This document shows, in pieces, positions 8,532 through 16,377 of a stretch of 16,377 nucleotides of DNA. How positions within the stretch are numbered: the stretch's first letter is position 1; each line of letters begins with the position of its first letter. The position numbers and the translations under genes were made by a program. The DNA is from Polyrhizophydium stewartii (taxonomy: Eukaryota > Chytridiomycota > Chytridiomycetes > Rhizophydiales). The stretch spans positions 1 to 16,377 of the forward strand of contig JADGIZ010000300.1 in NCBI GenBank assembly GCA_027604665.1, written 5' to 3'. The notes under the pieces are model-generated. The model worked only from the letters and a program-made list of their open reading frames with translations. It was not told the origin of the DNA and made no database searches.

Positions 8532-11500
8532 ATGGGTGTTCCAAAGGTCGGCCGCAACGCAGCTCGCGATGGGGGTGCAGGCCCGGCACATGCGCGCCAC
8601 TGCCTGGGCTCAGCAGCGCAGTCTCGCACCGCCGCCGCCGCCGCCGCCGCTGCCTGCCCATGCTGAGGCATGGCCGGGCAGCTGGCCGAGGCGGCTGTCC
8701 CTGCAAGATCGCGCCGCGCGGCGGGTCTGGCCAGAGACACGGCGTCGCCGGCCAGAAACGTGCCCGAGCGTCGGCCGCCGCGGCGCTGCCCGCAGTGGCG
8801 AGCCCGCACTCGCCCTCTTGGTGCCCGGCCGGCCCTGTCTACCGCTGCTGGCCCAGAGACCGCAGCGCCTGTGCCCCGGCTGCCGCCGACCAGCAAACCG
8901 CGCCTTCAACGCTGACGCTCCCACCTCCCGCCGCGCCGACCGCCCGCTCGCGCCGTCCTCGACACCCCCCGTGGCCGGCCTCTGCCTGCCTCGCTGTGCC
9001 GACCCGGGGCCGACCCGCTGCAGTTCTTTCGCTGGATCAGCGAGCGCTACCCGTTCTGCAGCGAGCTGGTTTCGTCCAAGCGCATCCCCGAGTTTGGTGA
9101 GCCGCCGCGTCATCACGCTCGGGGCCTTCGAGGCGGCCGAGTCACCTGCCGCGGAGGCGCAGCAGTCTGTCCTGCCAGACCGCCGCCGCCGCAGTGTCCT
9201 CGCCCACGCTCGTGCATGCGAACATGCGCTGACATGCCCTCGCGACGCTCTGTCCTGGTCCGGCGCAACAGACAACCTCTACCTGGACATGAACGGCATC
9301 ATCCACAACTGCTCGCACCCAAAGGACGAGGACGCGACCTTCCGCATCACCGAGGAGCAGATCTTCCAGAATATCTTCTCGTACATCGAGAACATCCACG
9401 CCAAGATCCGCCCGCAGAAGCTGTTCTTCATGGCCATTGACGGCGTTGCGCCGCGCGCCAAGATGAACCAGCAGCGCGCACGGCGCTTCCGCTCGGCGCT
9501 CGACGCCGAGGAGCGCCGCCAGGAGGCGATTCGCAAGGGAGCCTCCATCCCGAACGAAGCGCCGTTTGACAGCAACTGCATCACGCCCGGTGCGGCGCGT
9601 CGCCTGCAGGCCGCCGTGTCTGTCCGACGTGCGCGATCCGGCTGACCGCTGCTCGCCCGTCTCGCCCGCACACAGGAACGCCGTTCATGGCGCGTCTGCA
9701 AGAGCAGCTCAAGTACTTCATCAACAAGAAGGTGACCGAGGACGCCTCGTGGCAGGGCATCGAGGTTGTTCTGTCGGGCCATGACGTGCCCGGCGAGGGC
9801 GAGCACAAGATCATGGAGTACATCCGCCACGCAAAGTCTCGCCCGGACTACTCGCCCAACGTGCGCCACTGCCTCTACGGCCTCGACGCCGATCTGATCA
9901 TGCTTGGCCTACTCAGCCACGAGCCGCACTTTTCGCTGCTGCGCGAGGAAGTCACCTTTGGCCGCCAGACGTCCAAGTCGTCGGGCATCTCTGGGCCAGC
10001 GAGCATCAACTTTTACCTGCTGCACCTCTCGCTGTTCCGCGAGTATCTCGATCTCGAGTTTGCGTCACTCAAGACGGGCATGCCGTTCGAGTACAACCTT
10101 GAGCGCGTCATTGACGACTTTATCTTGCTGGGCTACTTTGTCGGGAATGACTTTTTGCCCAACCTGCGCAACCTGCACATCAATGAGGGCGCGCTGGGCA
10201 AAATGTTCGAGGTTTACAAGCGCGTGATCCCTAAGGCGGGCGGGTACATCAACGACAGCGGCGTGCTCAACCTGGAGCGCTGCCAGCTCATCTTTGACGA
10301 ACTCGGCAGGCTCGAGTTTGAGGACTTCAAGGCGCAGGTCGGCGACTTTTCGGCCGCCAAGTCGCGCACCGCGAAGCACACGACGCCTAAACCCAAGAAG
10401 TCGTCGTTGAGTGCGTGTGCCATCTATCGATCGCATGTGCATGCCGCCGCGCGAGAAGCTGCCTGACATGACTGGCCCCAGCCATCACGCCGGCGCAGAA
10501 GGACGTCCTGTCGCGAGTCAAGGAGTTTGTGCTCGGAAGCACAAACGAGCCCGAGTTGCTCGTCAATGTCACCGACTACACGCAGGAGGATCGCAAGTTT
10601 TTAATCAAGCTTGGCGAGGAGCTCGTGCTCCATACCTTCCTGTTCGCCGAAGATCTGGACAATGGCGACGTCGGCCACTTTGTCCGCCTGGAGCACGGCG
10701 AGAGCGAGGATGAGAGCGACGAGGAGAGCGTCTTGGCGCGCCAGCGCGTCCTCAAGAAGTACGACACGGCCGACGTTGCCTCGGTGACGCCTAACAGCGA
10801 GGCCAACGGCGCACCGTCGTCGGCCGCCTCCAAGGACGCGATCGACCTGCAGCGCTTCCAAGCCTACAAGCAGGATTTTTATGTGGTGCGCTGCAATGCG
10901 GGCGGCCCCGGTAGCAACAATTTGTCGCTTGTCGTGCTCACGCTGGCCTACGCTGCAGTCCAAGTTTGGACAGGCATTTGCGGACAAGGCAAAGCAGCGG
11001 GAGCTGATCTTCCACTACGTCGAGGGCCTGCAGTGGGTGTTGTTCTACTACTACCAAGGCGTCCAGTCGTGGGGGTGGTTCTTCCCGTACCACTACGCCC
11101 CGATGATCAGCGGTGCGTGCGCGTGCTGCTCGCCGCGCTCGCGGTGCTCGTCCTATTCTGACCCTTTGCGCGATGCGTGTGTAATCCAGATCTCGCCAAC
11201 ATTGCCGAGTTCAATCTGCACTTTGAGATTGGCACGCCGTTCAAGCCCTTCGAACAGCTCATGGGGGTCCTTCCCGCGCTCAGTCGCTCGCATATCCCGC
11301 CGTCGCTGCAGGACCTGCTTGTCGACCCCAATTCGCCCATCATCGACTTTTACCCGTCGTCGTTTGAGCTCGACGCCGACGGCAAGAAGGCGTCGTGGGA
11401 AGCAGTCGTCAAGATCCCCTTTATTGACGAGAAGCGTCTGCTGGCTGCGGTGACTCCGCGGTACAAGTTGCTATCCAAGGCGGAGAAGAAGCGCAACTCG

Positions 11501-13734
11501 CTTGGCGATGCACTTACGTTCCGGTTCGACGCAGCCATGGAAGAGACCGTGTATCCGTCGCCTCTGCCGTCGGCGTTTCCAGACGTGCACCACTGCCGCA
11601 CGGCAATGAGTAAGTTTGTGTTGCCCGTGACTGGCGCAGACGGGTTCCGCAACCGGCTGTGCGACGGCGCCATGACCGGCGTCGACATGCTTCCTGGCTT
11701 CCCGACTCTTGCAACGATCCCGCACACGGGCACGCTGGGCTACCACGGCGTGAACGTGTTCATGTCCGAGAGCACGTGAGTCCTAATTGTCTGCTCCGAA
11801 GCAGCGTGCCGATGCTGACTCGCCGAGCGGGGTGCAGAAACGAGACCATGGTTGTGACCTTGAGGGACACGTTCGAGGGCATGAACGCCGAGCAAGTTGC
11901 TCTGCAGATTATATACAAGCAGATCTTTGTGGACTGGCCGTTCTTGCGCGAGGCCCTCGCCGTGGCCGTGTCCGACGACATGTTTGTTTACACGCTCGAG
12001 GAGGCGGACGGTCAGCGGCGCGTGATCAAGACGCCGCACACCAACCCGACGCACGACCGGTTTATGAAGGCCAGCGAGACCACTGAGCGCCTCTACAGCC
12101 GCCGCTACGGCACGATCATCGGGCCAGTCGAGATTGTTGTGGTCGTGCAGCTTGTCCAGGGTGCGCCGCGGGTTGCTTCTTCAGCAGCTGTCTGCACATT
12201 GCACTGACGCACAGCTTGACGACTTGCCCTGCAGGCATGAAGATCCTGCACGACGGCTCGCTGACCAAGGACTACAGCCCGACGCTTGAGACAAAGGCGC
12301 TTCAGACGATCGTCATTGGCGAGCAGTACGAGGACCCACGCTTCAAGAACAAGCCTGCGCCGCCCGTCGACGTCGAGTTTCCGGTCGGGTCGACGGTGTT
12401 TTTGCTCTCGCAAAAGTACTATGGCGCCTCGTGCGAGGTCTATGGACACAACGTGCAGGCGTCGACTATTGACCTGCGCGTCGACGTCTCGGAGTCTGGC
12501 GAAGGCGCTGCAACGCGCGCCATTGCCGCGCGCGAGGAGGCCAACGATCAGTACATGCCCGGTTGGCAGGTTGGCAAGCAACTGCAAATCTCGTCGCTGG
12601 CCGTGTCCAAGATCACCTCGAGCCTGCATGTGGTCGTGAGCGGGTCTGAGCAGCGCTTCAACGCGGGTCTCAACTTCAAGTTTGACTCGCGCAGCCGCAA
12701 GGTGCTTGGCTACAGCCGCAAGACCGAGCAGGGCTGGGAGTTCTCGCGCCGCGCGGTGGATGTGATTCGCGACTACAAGCGGGCGTTTCCGGAGCTGTTC
12801 CGCGGCATCGAGAAGCGCACTCAGAGCGACTACCACCGCGACACGGACTTTTTCGCGCCGGCCGAGGCCGCTGCGCGGGTCGCGGCTCTCAAGGAGTGGC
12901 TGCGTGCGCAGGGCGTCAAGGATCTCGTGCAAGTTGGTCTTTCGACGCGCGCGCTCACCAAGGTGAGTGTTGCGGCACCGCGGTGCGCTGCTTCGAACAC
13001 TGTGGTTGCCGGCTGACACTGTCTGTTGCTCAGAGCTGTGTCGACCAGATCCAGGCTGCCGTCGATGCCGCAACGGCGCAGAGGGCAGCCCAGCCAAACG
13101 GCGACGCCTCCAACGGCAGGGACGGTGCCGCGCGCAGGCTCAACATTCAGGGCACGCCACGCCATGTGAGATGCCGCGTGCAGGCGGTGCACAGTGGGCC
13201 CGAGAGTGCACCCATCTGACCCGCAGGCCGCAGAGCATTCTCAAGCCGCATCACTCCAAGTTCCGCCTGGCGCACCAGGCCTTCAACCTCGGCGACCGCG
13301 TCAAGGTGACGGTTGACGAGGGCAAGGTACCCCTGGGAGTCAAGGGCACGGTGGTGGCTATTGACGGCGACTTTCTCGAGCTGCTGCTGGACTGCGCGAT
13401 CATGGGCGGCCTGGATTTGGACGGCCGCTGCACGCCGGGCCGTGGCGCGGTGGTGGTCCACACGGCGTGCCTCAACCTCACGGACAAGCAGCCTCCGCCC
13501 AAGGTCGAGGTGTCTGTACGGCCGTCGTTTACGCCCGAACAGCAGAAGCGCACGCAGTTCAACCAGCAGTATCGCCAGCAGCAGTCGTACGGGCAGCCGC
13601 CGCAAAACGCATGGGCGCAGCCTCCATCGCAAGGTCAAGGTCAGGGCCAGTTCCGCCCTCGGACGCAGCAGCAGGGATCGCCCCAGGCTCAGCAGCAGCA
13701 GCAGCAGCAGCAACAACAACAACAACAACAACAA

Positions 13735-13792
<58 letters not shown>

Positions 13793-14874
13793 CCCAGCAG
13801 CCAGGAGATTATTCGTCTCGCGGTGGCGCAGGCAGAGGTCGTGGTCGAGGCCGTGGCTCGCAAACTGGCGGCGAGTCGTTCCAGCAGCGTGGGCCGCAAT
13901 CACGATCGACCCCGCCCCAGCAGCAGCAGCAGCAGCAGACTCAGCAGCCCCAGATCCAGCAGCCTCAAGCTCATCAGCAGCAGATCCAGCAGCCAGGAGA
14001 TTATTCGTCTCGCGGCGGCGCGGGCAGAGGTCGTGGTCGAGGCCGTGGCTCGCAAACTGGCGGCGAGCCGTTCCAGCAGCGTGGGCCGCAATCACGATCA
14101 GCCCCGCCCCAGCAGCAGCAGCAGCCTGAACCTCAGCATGTTCCGCCTGAACAGCCACAGCCGCAGCAAACGCAGCGTGAGCCACCGCGGCCGCTCAAGC
14201 AGCAGTCGTCCAGCAGCGGCATCCGCGCAGATGCGCCCGAGTTCATGCCAAGCCAGGCGGACACGACGCAGCTGACCAACAGCCTCAAGAGCCTCCTCCA
14301 GATCTCCAGCGACCAGAACGAAAGCGCGCCTGCGCACCGCGCGCCGCAGCATCCGGCAGGCCCCTACGGCCACCCGTCGTACCCGCAGCCGCCGCAGGAC
14401 ATGCAGTGGCAAGGCGGATACTACCCGTACCCGCCGTATCCGGGCTTCCCGGCGTATCCGTACCACTTTGCGACTCCCGGCGCGATGCCGCCGGGTGCGA
14501 TGCCGCCGGGTGCGATGCCGCCGGGTGCGATGCCGCCCGGCGCGATGCCGATGGTGCCGCCCATGATGCCCATGATGCCTGCGGGGCCGGATGCGTACGG
14601 CTGGTACGCCCCCAGCCACGAGCACGGCCCAGCGCCGCACCCCGACCCCGCCGCGGTGGCGTCGCAGCAGCTGCTCTCGATGCTGCACGGATCGGCGCCG
14701 CAGACGCCGTCGCCCGCGCCAGCGCCTCAGCCAGCAGCGCAGCTAGCGCCTCAGCCGCAGGAGCAGGCGCAGCAGGGCGCGCCGCAGCCTGGGCCGGGCC
14801 AGGCGCAGCAGAGCGCTCGCGGCCGCGGGCGTGGGCGTGGCCGCGGCCGCGGACGCGGCGTCTCTCCGAACTAA
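8532..14874 (+). CDS. XRN1: 5'-3' exoribonuclease 1 (XRN1), eleven exons
   Basis: Exons are 8532-8546, 9024-9096, 9272-9589, 9676-10410, 10482-10885, 10959-11112, 11190-11775, 11838-12160, 12235-12962, 13034-13165 and 13234-14874. Together they make 5,109 nt and 1,702 residues (human 1,706). The start MGVPK|FFRWISERYP is the family N-terminus. All catalytic acids are in register: D35, D86, E176 and E178 (PGEGEHK), D206 and D208 (LDADLIML), and D294 (VGNDFLP). The basic 5'-monophosphate pocket residues K93, Q97, R100 and R101 (KMNQQRARR) are also present. GLQWVLFYYYQGVQSWGW and the SH3-like segment FNLGDRVKV..VPLGVKGTVVAI complete the conserved core, which ends near residue 1250. XRN1 degrades decapped cytoplasmic mRNA processively from the 5' end. 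The tail of about 450 residues holds a Q34 run, two RGG blocks, a PAM2-like motif, Leu-rich motifs, five PPGAM-type units and a terminal RG repeat. The gene converges on the downstream membrane-protein gene, with 64 bp between stops. Confidence 0.96.
8547..9023 (+). other. XRN1 intron 1, 477 nt, after a five-codon first exon
   Basis: The donor GTCGGC follows MGVPK. The acceptor CGCTGCAG ends at 9023, just before TTC-TTT-CGC-TGG (FFRW). It is by far the longest intron in the window. It contains a (CCG)7 microsatellite and a small perfect hairpin, CCATGC-TGAG-GCATGG, at 8658-8673. I looked for snoRNA box C/D and H/ACA signatures and saw no convincing one. The donor is weaker than the GTGAGT or GTGCGT donors used elsewhere. 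Confidence 0.75.
8629..8649 (+). repeat. (CCG)7 microsatellite in XRN1 intron 1
   Basis: Seven uninterrupted CCG triplets lie inside the intron and are not translated in the spliced gene. Confidence 0.9.
13690..13791 (+). repeat. CAG/CAA repeat encoding 34 glutamines in the XRN1 tail
   Basis: The order is seven CAG, nine CAA, then eighteen CAG codons, all in the XRN1 frame (about residues 1309-1342). The block of pure CAA in the middle is a separate expansion within the tract. Shorter CAG runs recur downstream at 13918-13938 and 14110-14124. Confidence 0.95.
13798..14124 (+). repeat. Direct duplication of a 135-nt RGG/Gln block in the XRN1 tail
   Basis: Copy 1 is 13798-13932 and copy 2 is 13990-14124, offset by 192 nt (64 codons), so the frame is kept. 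I count five mismatches in 135 nt. Two replace residues: Ser to Pro (TCG/CCG) and Thr to Ala (ACC/GCC). Each copy encodes QPGDYSSRGGAGRGRGRG followed by a Gln-rich stretch. RGG/RG blocks are typical RNA-binding and arginine-methylation regions. Confidence 0.93.
14221..14250 (+). other. PAM2-like motif in the XRN1 tail
   Basis: The codons encode IRADAPEFMP (about residues 1486-1495). This fits the PAM2 pattern L-N-x-x-A-x-E-F-x-P at the hydrophobic first position and at the A, E, F and P positions; Asn is replaced by Arg. PAM2 peptides bind the MLLE domain of poly(A)-binding protein. The motif sits in disordered Ser/Gln-rich sequence, as PAM2 motifs usually do. The function is inferred from the motif alone. 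Confidence 0.5.
14272..14304 (+). other. Leucine-rich short helix candidate 1 in the XRN1 tail
   Basis: The segment encodes LTNSLKSLLQI (about residues 1503-1513), an amphipathic stretch in an otherwise hydrophilic tail. It resembles the helical leucine-rich motifs by which yeast Dcp2 and Xrn1 tails contact Pat1. It is only eight residues after the PAM2-like motif. Confidence 0.35.
14476..14550 (+). repeat. Five tandem 15-nt units encoding (P)PGAM-type pentapeptides
   Basis: The units are 14476-14490, 14491-14505, 14506-14520, 14521-14535 and 14536-14550, each a variant of CC(C/G)GG(C/T)GCGATGCCG. They lie in the Pro/Tyr/Met-rich part of the XRN1 tail and differ only at third codon positions. 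Confidence 0.93.
14662..14691 (+). other. Leucine-rich short helix candidate 2 in the XRN1 tail
   Basis: The segment encodes SQQLLSMLHG (about residues 1633-1642), with L-L-x-x-L spacing like the helical leucine-rich motifs of Dcp2 tails. It is bounded on both sides by Pro/Ala-rich sequence. Confidence 0.35.
14815..14868 (+). repeat. C-terminal RG repeat of XRN1
   Basis: The last coding stretch alternates Arg and Gly codons (RGRGRGRGRGRGRG) and the protein ends VSPN six nt further on. It is a third RG-rich block besides the two duplicated ones. Confidence 0.9.
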
Positions 14875-14938
14875 ATGGCCGCGTTTTGGGGCACGTGCCT
14901 GCACTCTGGGATCGGAGCGGGGACAGTGGTGTGTGTAT

Positions 14939-15506
14939 TCAGCTGGAGGCGGCGCGGCCCGCGGTGAGCAGCCAGCGCACAAAGGCAAGCGCCATCAGGC
15001 CGTGCGAGACGGCCATGGACACGGCCGTGCTGGTCTGCGCCTGCTCGGGATCCTTGGGGATGATGGCCGCCGCCACCGCGGGCGGCACAAGCTTCTTGAG
15101 CACGGGGGTCTCCGGTGCGATGAGCTCCTTGCCGGCGAAGCGCCGGCGAAGCGTCGAGACGGTGACGAGCGTGTGGTAGAGGGCGGCGCTGACGGCGACG
15201 GGCAGGGCGTTCTCGCGGCGGGCACCCGTGAGCCACACAAGGAACGACGGCACGGCGCCGAACGAGACCAGAGCTGGTCGGGTGTCAGCCGTTGTGGCGC
15301 ACGTCGAACACCCCCCCCCCACAACCTCCGATGCGGCTCTGAGGCGGGCACGCACCAAACGAGAGGACCTCGGCCAGCATGCCGTAGCGGCCTTCGTTGG
15401 TGCCACCGGGCGTCCAGAGCTGCGGCAGGGCCGGGTTGACCTTGGATGCGAGCGAGAGCACGCCGACACCGCCCTCGAGAAGAGCGTTGGCCAGGAAGAT
15501 GGACAT
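14939..15506 (-). CDS. Small four-helix membrane protein, unknown family (tandem paralog A)
   Basis: Exons on the minus strand are 15506-15356 and 15273-14939, with an 82-nt GT-AG intron in phase 1; the product is 161 residues. I do not recognise the family. Predicted membrane segments by hydrophobicity are about 3-21, 43-66, 73-91 and 132-153. The loop of 92-130 is basic and Pro-rich. It is clearly homologous to the next gene upstream: MSI..NALxEGxVG in helix 1, GMLAEV and FGxVPxxxVWLTGAxR around helix 2, and HGL in helix 4. The acidic residues E11 and E45 sit in or near helices and are shared. The ATG at 15506 was chosen because it aligns with the paralog's start. An in-frame ATG at 15572 would add 22 residues rich in Cys and Gly and is unlikely. 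Only 70 bp separate it from the upstream gene, so transcription may start inside that gene or the two may share a transcript. Confidence 0.82.
15311..15320. repeat. C10 homopolymer in the intron of membrane-protein paralog A
   Basis: Ten consecutive C on the plus strand (G on the transcript) fall inside the 82-nt intron. The length is easily miscalled by sequencing but would not change the protein. Confidence 0.9.
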
Positions 15507-15576
15507 GGAAGCTGGGCAAAGACAGGCGCTGCCTCGACCGCCACACCAAACAGGCCCGCGGCAGAAGGGCATTCAT

Positions 15577-16101
15577 TCACTCGACCTTTCGCTTGCGGTC
15601 CTGCGCGGGGAACAGCAGCCACAGCACAAAGCCCACCGCGAGCAGCCCATGCAGGCCCGTAGCTCCGAGCAGCAGGCGCATCGGCAGCGACTCGCGCTTG
15701 GGCAGCGGGTTCATCGACGGGTGCAGGCCAATCGGCATCTGGCCGGTAATCACCCGCTGGGCGTCCCGGGCAGCGAGCGCAACGTGGTAGGCCAGGCAGC
15801 CGAGCGCAACGGGCATTGCGACCTTGCGCGGAGCCCCCGTCAACCAGACGACGAGCGCGGGAACGGTGCCAAAGGTGATCTGGACTGGGCACGTGGGGTG
15901 CGAGAGTCAGCAAACAGAAGCGCTCCGCGGCGGCCGACCGCACTCACGCATGCCCACGACCTCGGCCAGCATGCCGTTGTGGCCCGAGACGTCGCCGTTC
16001 GGGGTGACGACGAGCGGCACCAGGTCCGTCGTCGCGCCTAAGAGCAGGTACGAGCCAACGGCGCCCTCGACAAGGGCATTGAGCAGGAACACGATCGACA
16101 T
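15577..16101 (-). CDS. Small four-helix membrane protein, unknown family (tandem paralog B)
   Basis: Exons on the minus strand are 16101-15948 and 15884-15577, with a 63-nt GT-AG intron (donor GTGAGT, CTGAC inside) in phase 1; the product is 153 residues. The intron falls at the same aligned position as in paralog A, one codon-plus-one-base after the GMLAEV segment. Hydrophobic segments are about 3-22, 44-67, 73-90 and 121-142. The loop between helices 3 and 4 differs almost completely from paralog A. The C-terminus is RKRKVE, which fits the K-x-K-x-x ER-retrieval pattern; paralog A lacks it. That suggests an ER/Golgi membrane protein with a cytosolic C-terminus, by inference only. The function is unknown. 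The promoter must lie within about 100 bp of a retroelement fragment. Confidence 0.83.
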
Positions 16102-16200
16102 GGCAAGAAGTTGGGAAAGTCGCGGGTTTGTGATTCAAGCACATCACTGCGCTGCCTGTCCATCGCCTGCCCGCCGCACGCCCATCACCCACCGAACGCC
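16102..16200 (-). promoter_or_regulatory. Short upstream region of membrane-protein paralog B
   Basis: These 99 bp between the paralog B ATG and the start of retroelement homology hold the 5' UTR and perhaps the core promoter. No TATA box or clear motif was seen. Confidence 0.35.
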
Positions 16201-16377
16201 CGTCTCGTCCAATACATCTCGACCGAGCCGGCCAAGATCGACGCCGTCCGCTCGTGGCTCGTCCCGCGGACGTGCAAGGAAGTCCCTTGCTTCGTCGGCC
16301 TCACCAACTACTATCGGCGCTTCATCCGCAACTTCTCGCAGATCGCGCTGCCGCTCACGAACCTGCAGGCATCGAAA
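16201..16377 (+). mobile_element. Ty3/gypsy-type retrotransposon fragment (end of reverse-transcriptase domain), continues past window
   Basis: One open frame (codons starting at 16201) encodes the RT thumb/connection region of Ty3/gypsy polyproteins. YISTEPAKIDAVRSW matches the family pattern ..IS.DPAKI.AV..W, followed by VPRTCKEV and then GLTNYYRRFIRNFSQIALPL, the strongly conserved GL.NYYRRFI..FS.IA.PL block. The upstream RT sequence (fingers and the YxDD catalytic motif) is absent: in the same frame, 16141-16200 shows no family resemblance. The copy is therefore cut at its left end near 16200, or an intron or rearrangement intervenes. The right part (RNase H, integrase, LTR) would lie outside the window. 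Confidence 0.88.

Noticed and set aside
8547..9023. Possible intronic snoRNA in XRN1 intron 1
   Set aside because: No paired C and D boxes or H/ACA boxes with flanking stems could be seen by eye.
8113..9645. 510-codon plus-strand open frame spanning the RRP5 end, the intergenic region and XRN1 exons 2-3
   Set aside because: Only its last part matches XRN1 (DNLYLDMNGIIHNC). The rest crosses a stop-codon-supported gene end, the intergenic region and two introns.
13166..13226. XRN1 intron 10 ending at the CAG of 13224-13226
   Set aside because: That acceptor shifts the reading frame. The next CAG (13231-13233) restores the frame and gives SILKPHHSKF followed by the SH3-like domain.
13147..13899. 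Minus-strand frame with a long polyleucine run
   Set aside because: It is the reverse complement of the CAG/CAA glutamine tract and adjacent XRN1 coding sequence.
13798..14124. Direct repeats considered as a CRISPR-like or other repeat-spacer array
   Set aside because: There are only two copies, they are in-frame coding sequence of a eukaryotic gene, and the spacer is Gln-rich coding sequence.
13559..14185. Alternative-frame polyalanine and polyserine open frames in the XRN1 tail
   Set aside because: These are frame-shifted readings of CAG repeats; the glutamine frame is continuous with the conserved XRN1 core.
15507..15572. N-terminal extension of membrane-protein paralog A from the ATG at 15572
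   Set aside because: The added residues have no counterpart in paralog B, whose start aligns exactly with the MSI at 15506.

Overview
The window is eukaryotic nuclear DNA, very GC-rich, with compact genes. GT-AG introns of mostly 58-86 nt usually carry a CTGAC or CTAAC branch-site sequence 10-40 nt before the acceptor. The gene set (cytosolic Fe-S assembly CIA2, protein-isoaspartyl methyltransferase, RRP5, XRN1, a Ty3/gypsy retroelement fragment) and the small introns suggest a fungus, perhaps an early-diverging chytrid-like one. That placement is inference; no marker here fixes the phylum. No bacterial-style operon, tRNA, rRNA or CRISPR was seen.

Layout. 1-466 (+): the 3' end of a CIA2/MIP18 gene whose first exon(s) lie outside the window. 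525-1568 (-): a seven-exon PCMT gene, 221 residues after splicing, convergent with CIA2 (58 bp between stops). 1569-1603: only 35 bp separate the PCMT and RRP5 start codons, so this is an extremely short divergent promoter, and it holds a quasi-palindrome. 1604-8189 (+): RRP5 in five exons, about 2,036 residues, with a dozen or more S1 repeats, a long acidic linker and C-terminal HAT repeats. 8190-8531: intergenic. 8532-14874 (+): XRN1 in eleven exons, 1,702 residues, with all catalytic residues present and a roughly 450-residue low-complexity tail. 14939-15506 and 15577-16101 (both -): two tandem paralogous small four-helix membrane proteins that I do not recognise, sharing one intron at the same site. 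16201-16377 (+): the end of a Ty3/gypsy reverse-transcriptase domain, cut on the left and running off the window.

Functionally, RRP5 (pre-rRNA processing) and XRN1 (5'-3' RNA decay) are neighbouring RNA-metabolism genes. CIA2 and PCMT are housekeeping genes for Fe-S protein maturation and protein repair. Nothing indicates that they form a dedicated pathway together.

The most interesting material is in the XRN1 tail: a PAM2-like poly(A)-binding-protein motif, two leucine-rich motifs resembling Pat1-binding helices, a 34-residue polyglutamine run and a recently duplicated RGG block. The tandem unknown membrane-protein pair, the 35-bp divergent promoter and a stop-free intron in RRP5 are also worth attention. 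Splice sites were assigned by eye, using reading frame and remembered family sequences. No search or RNA evidence was available.
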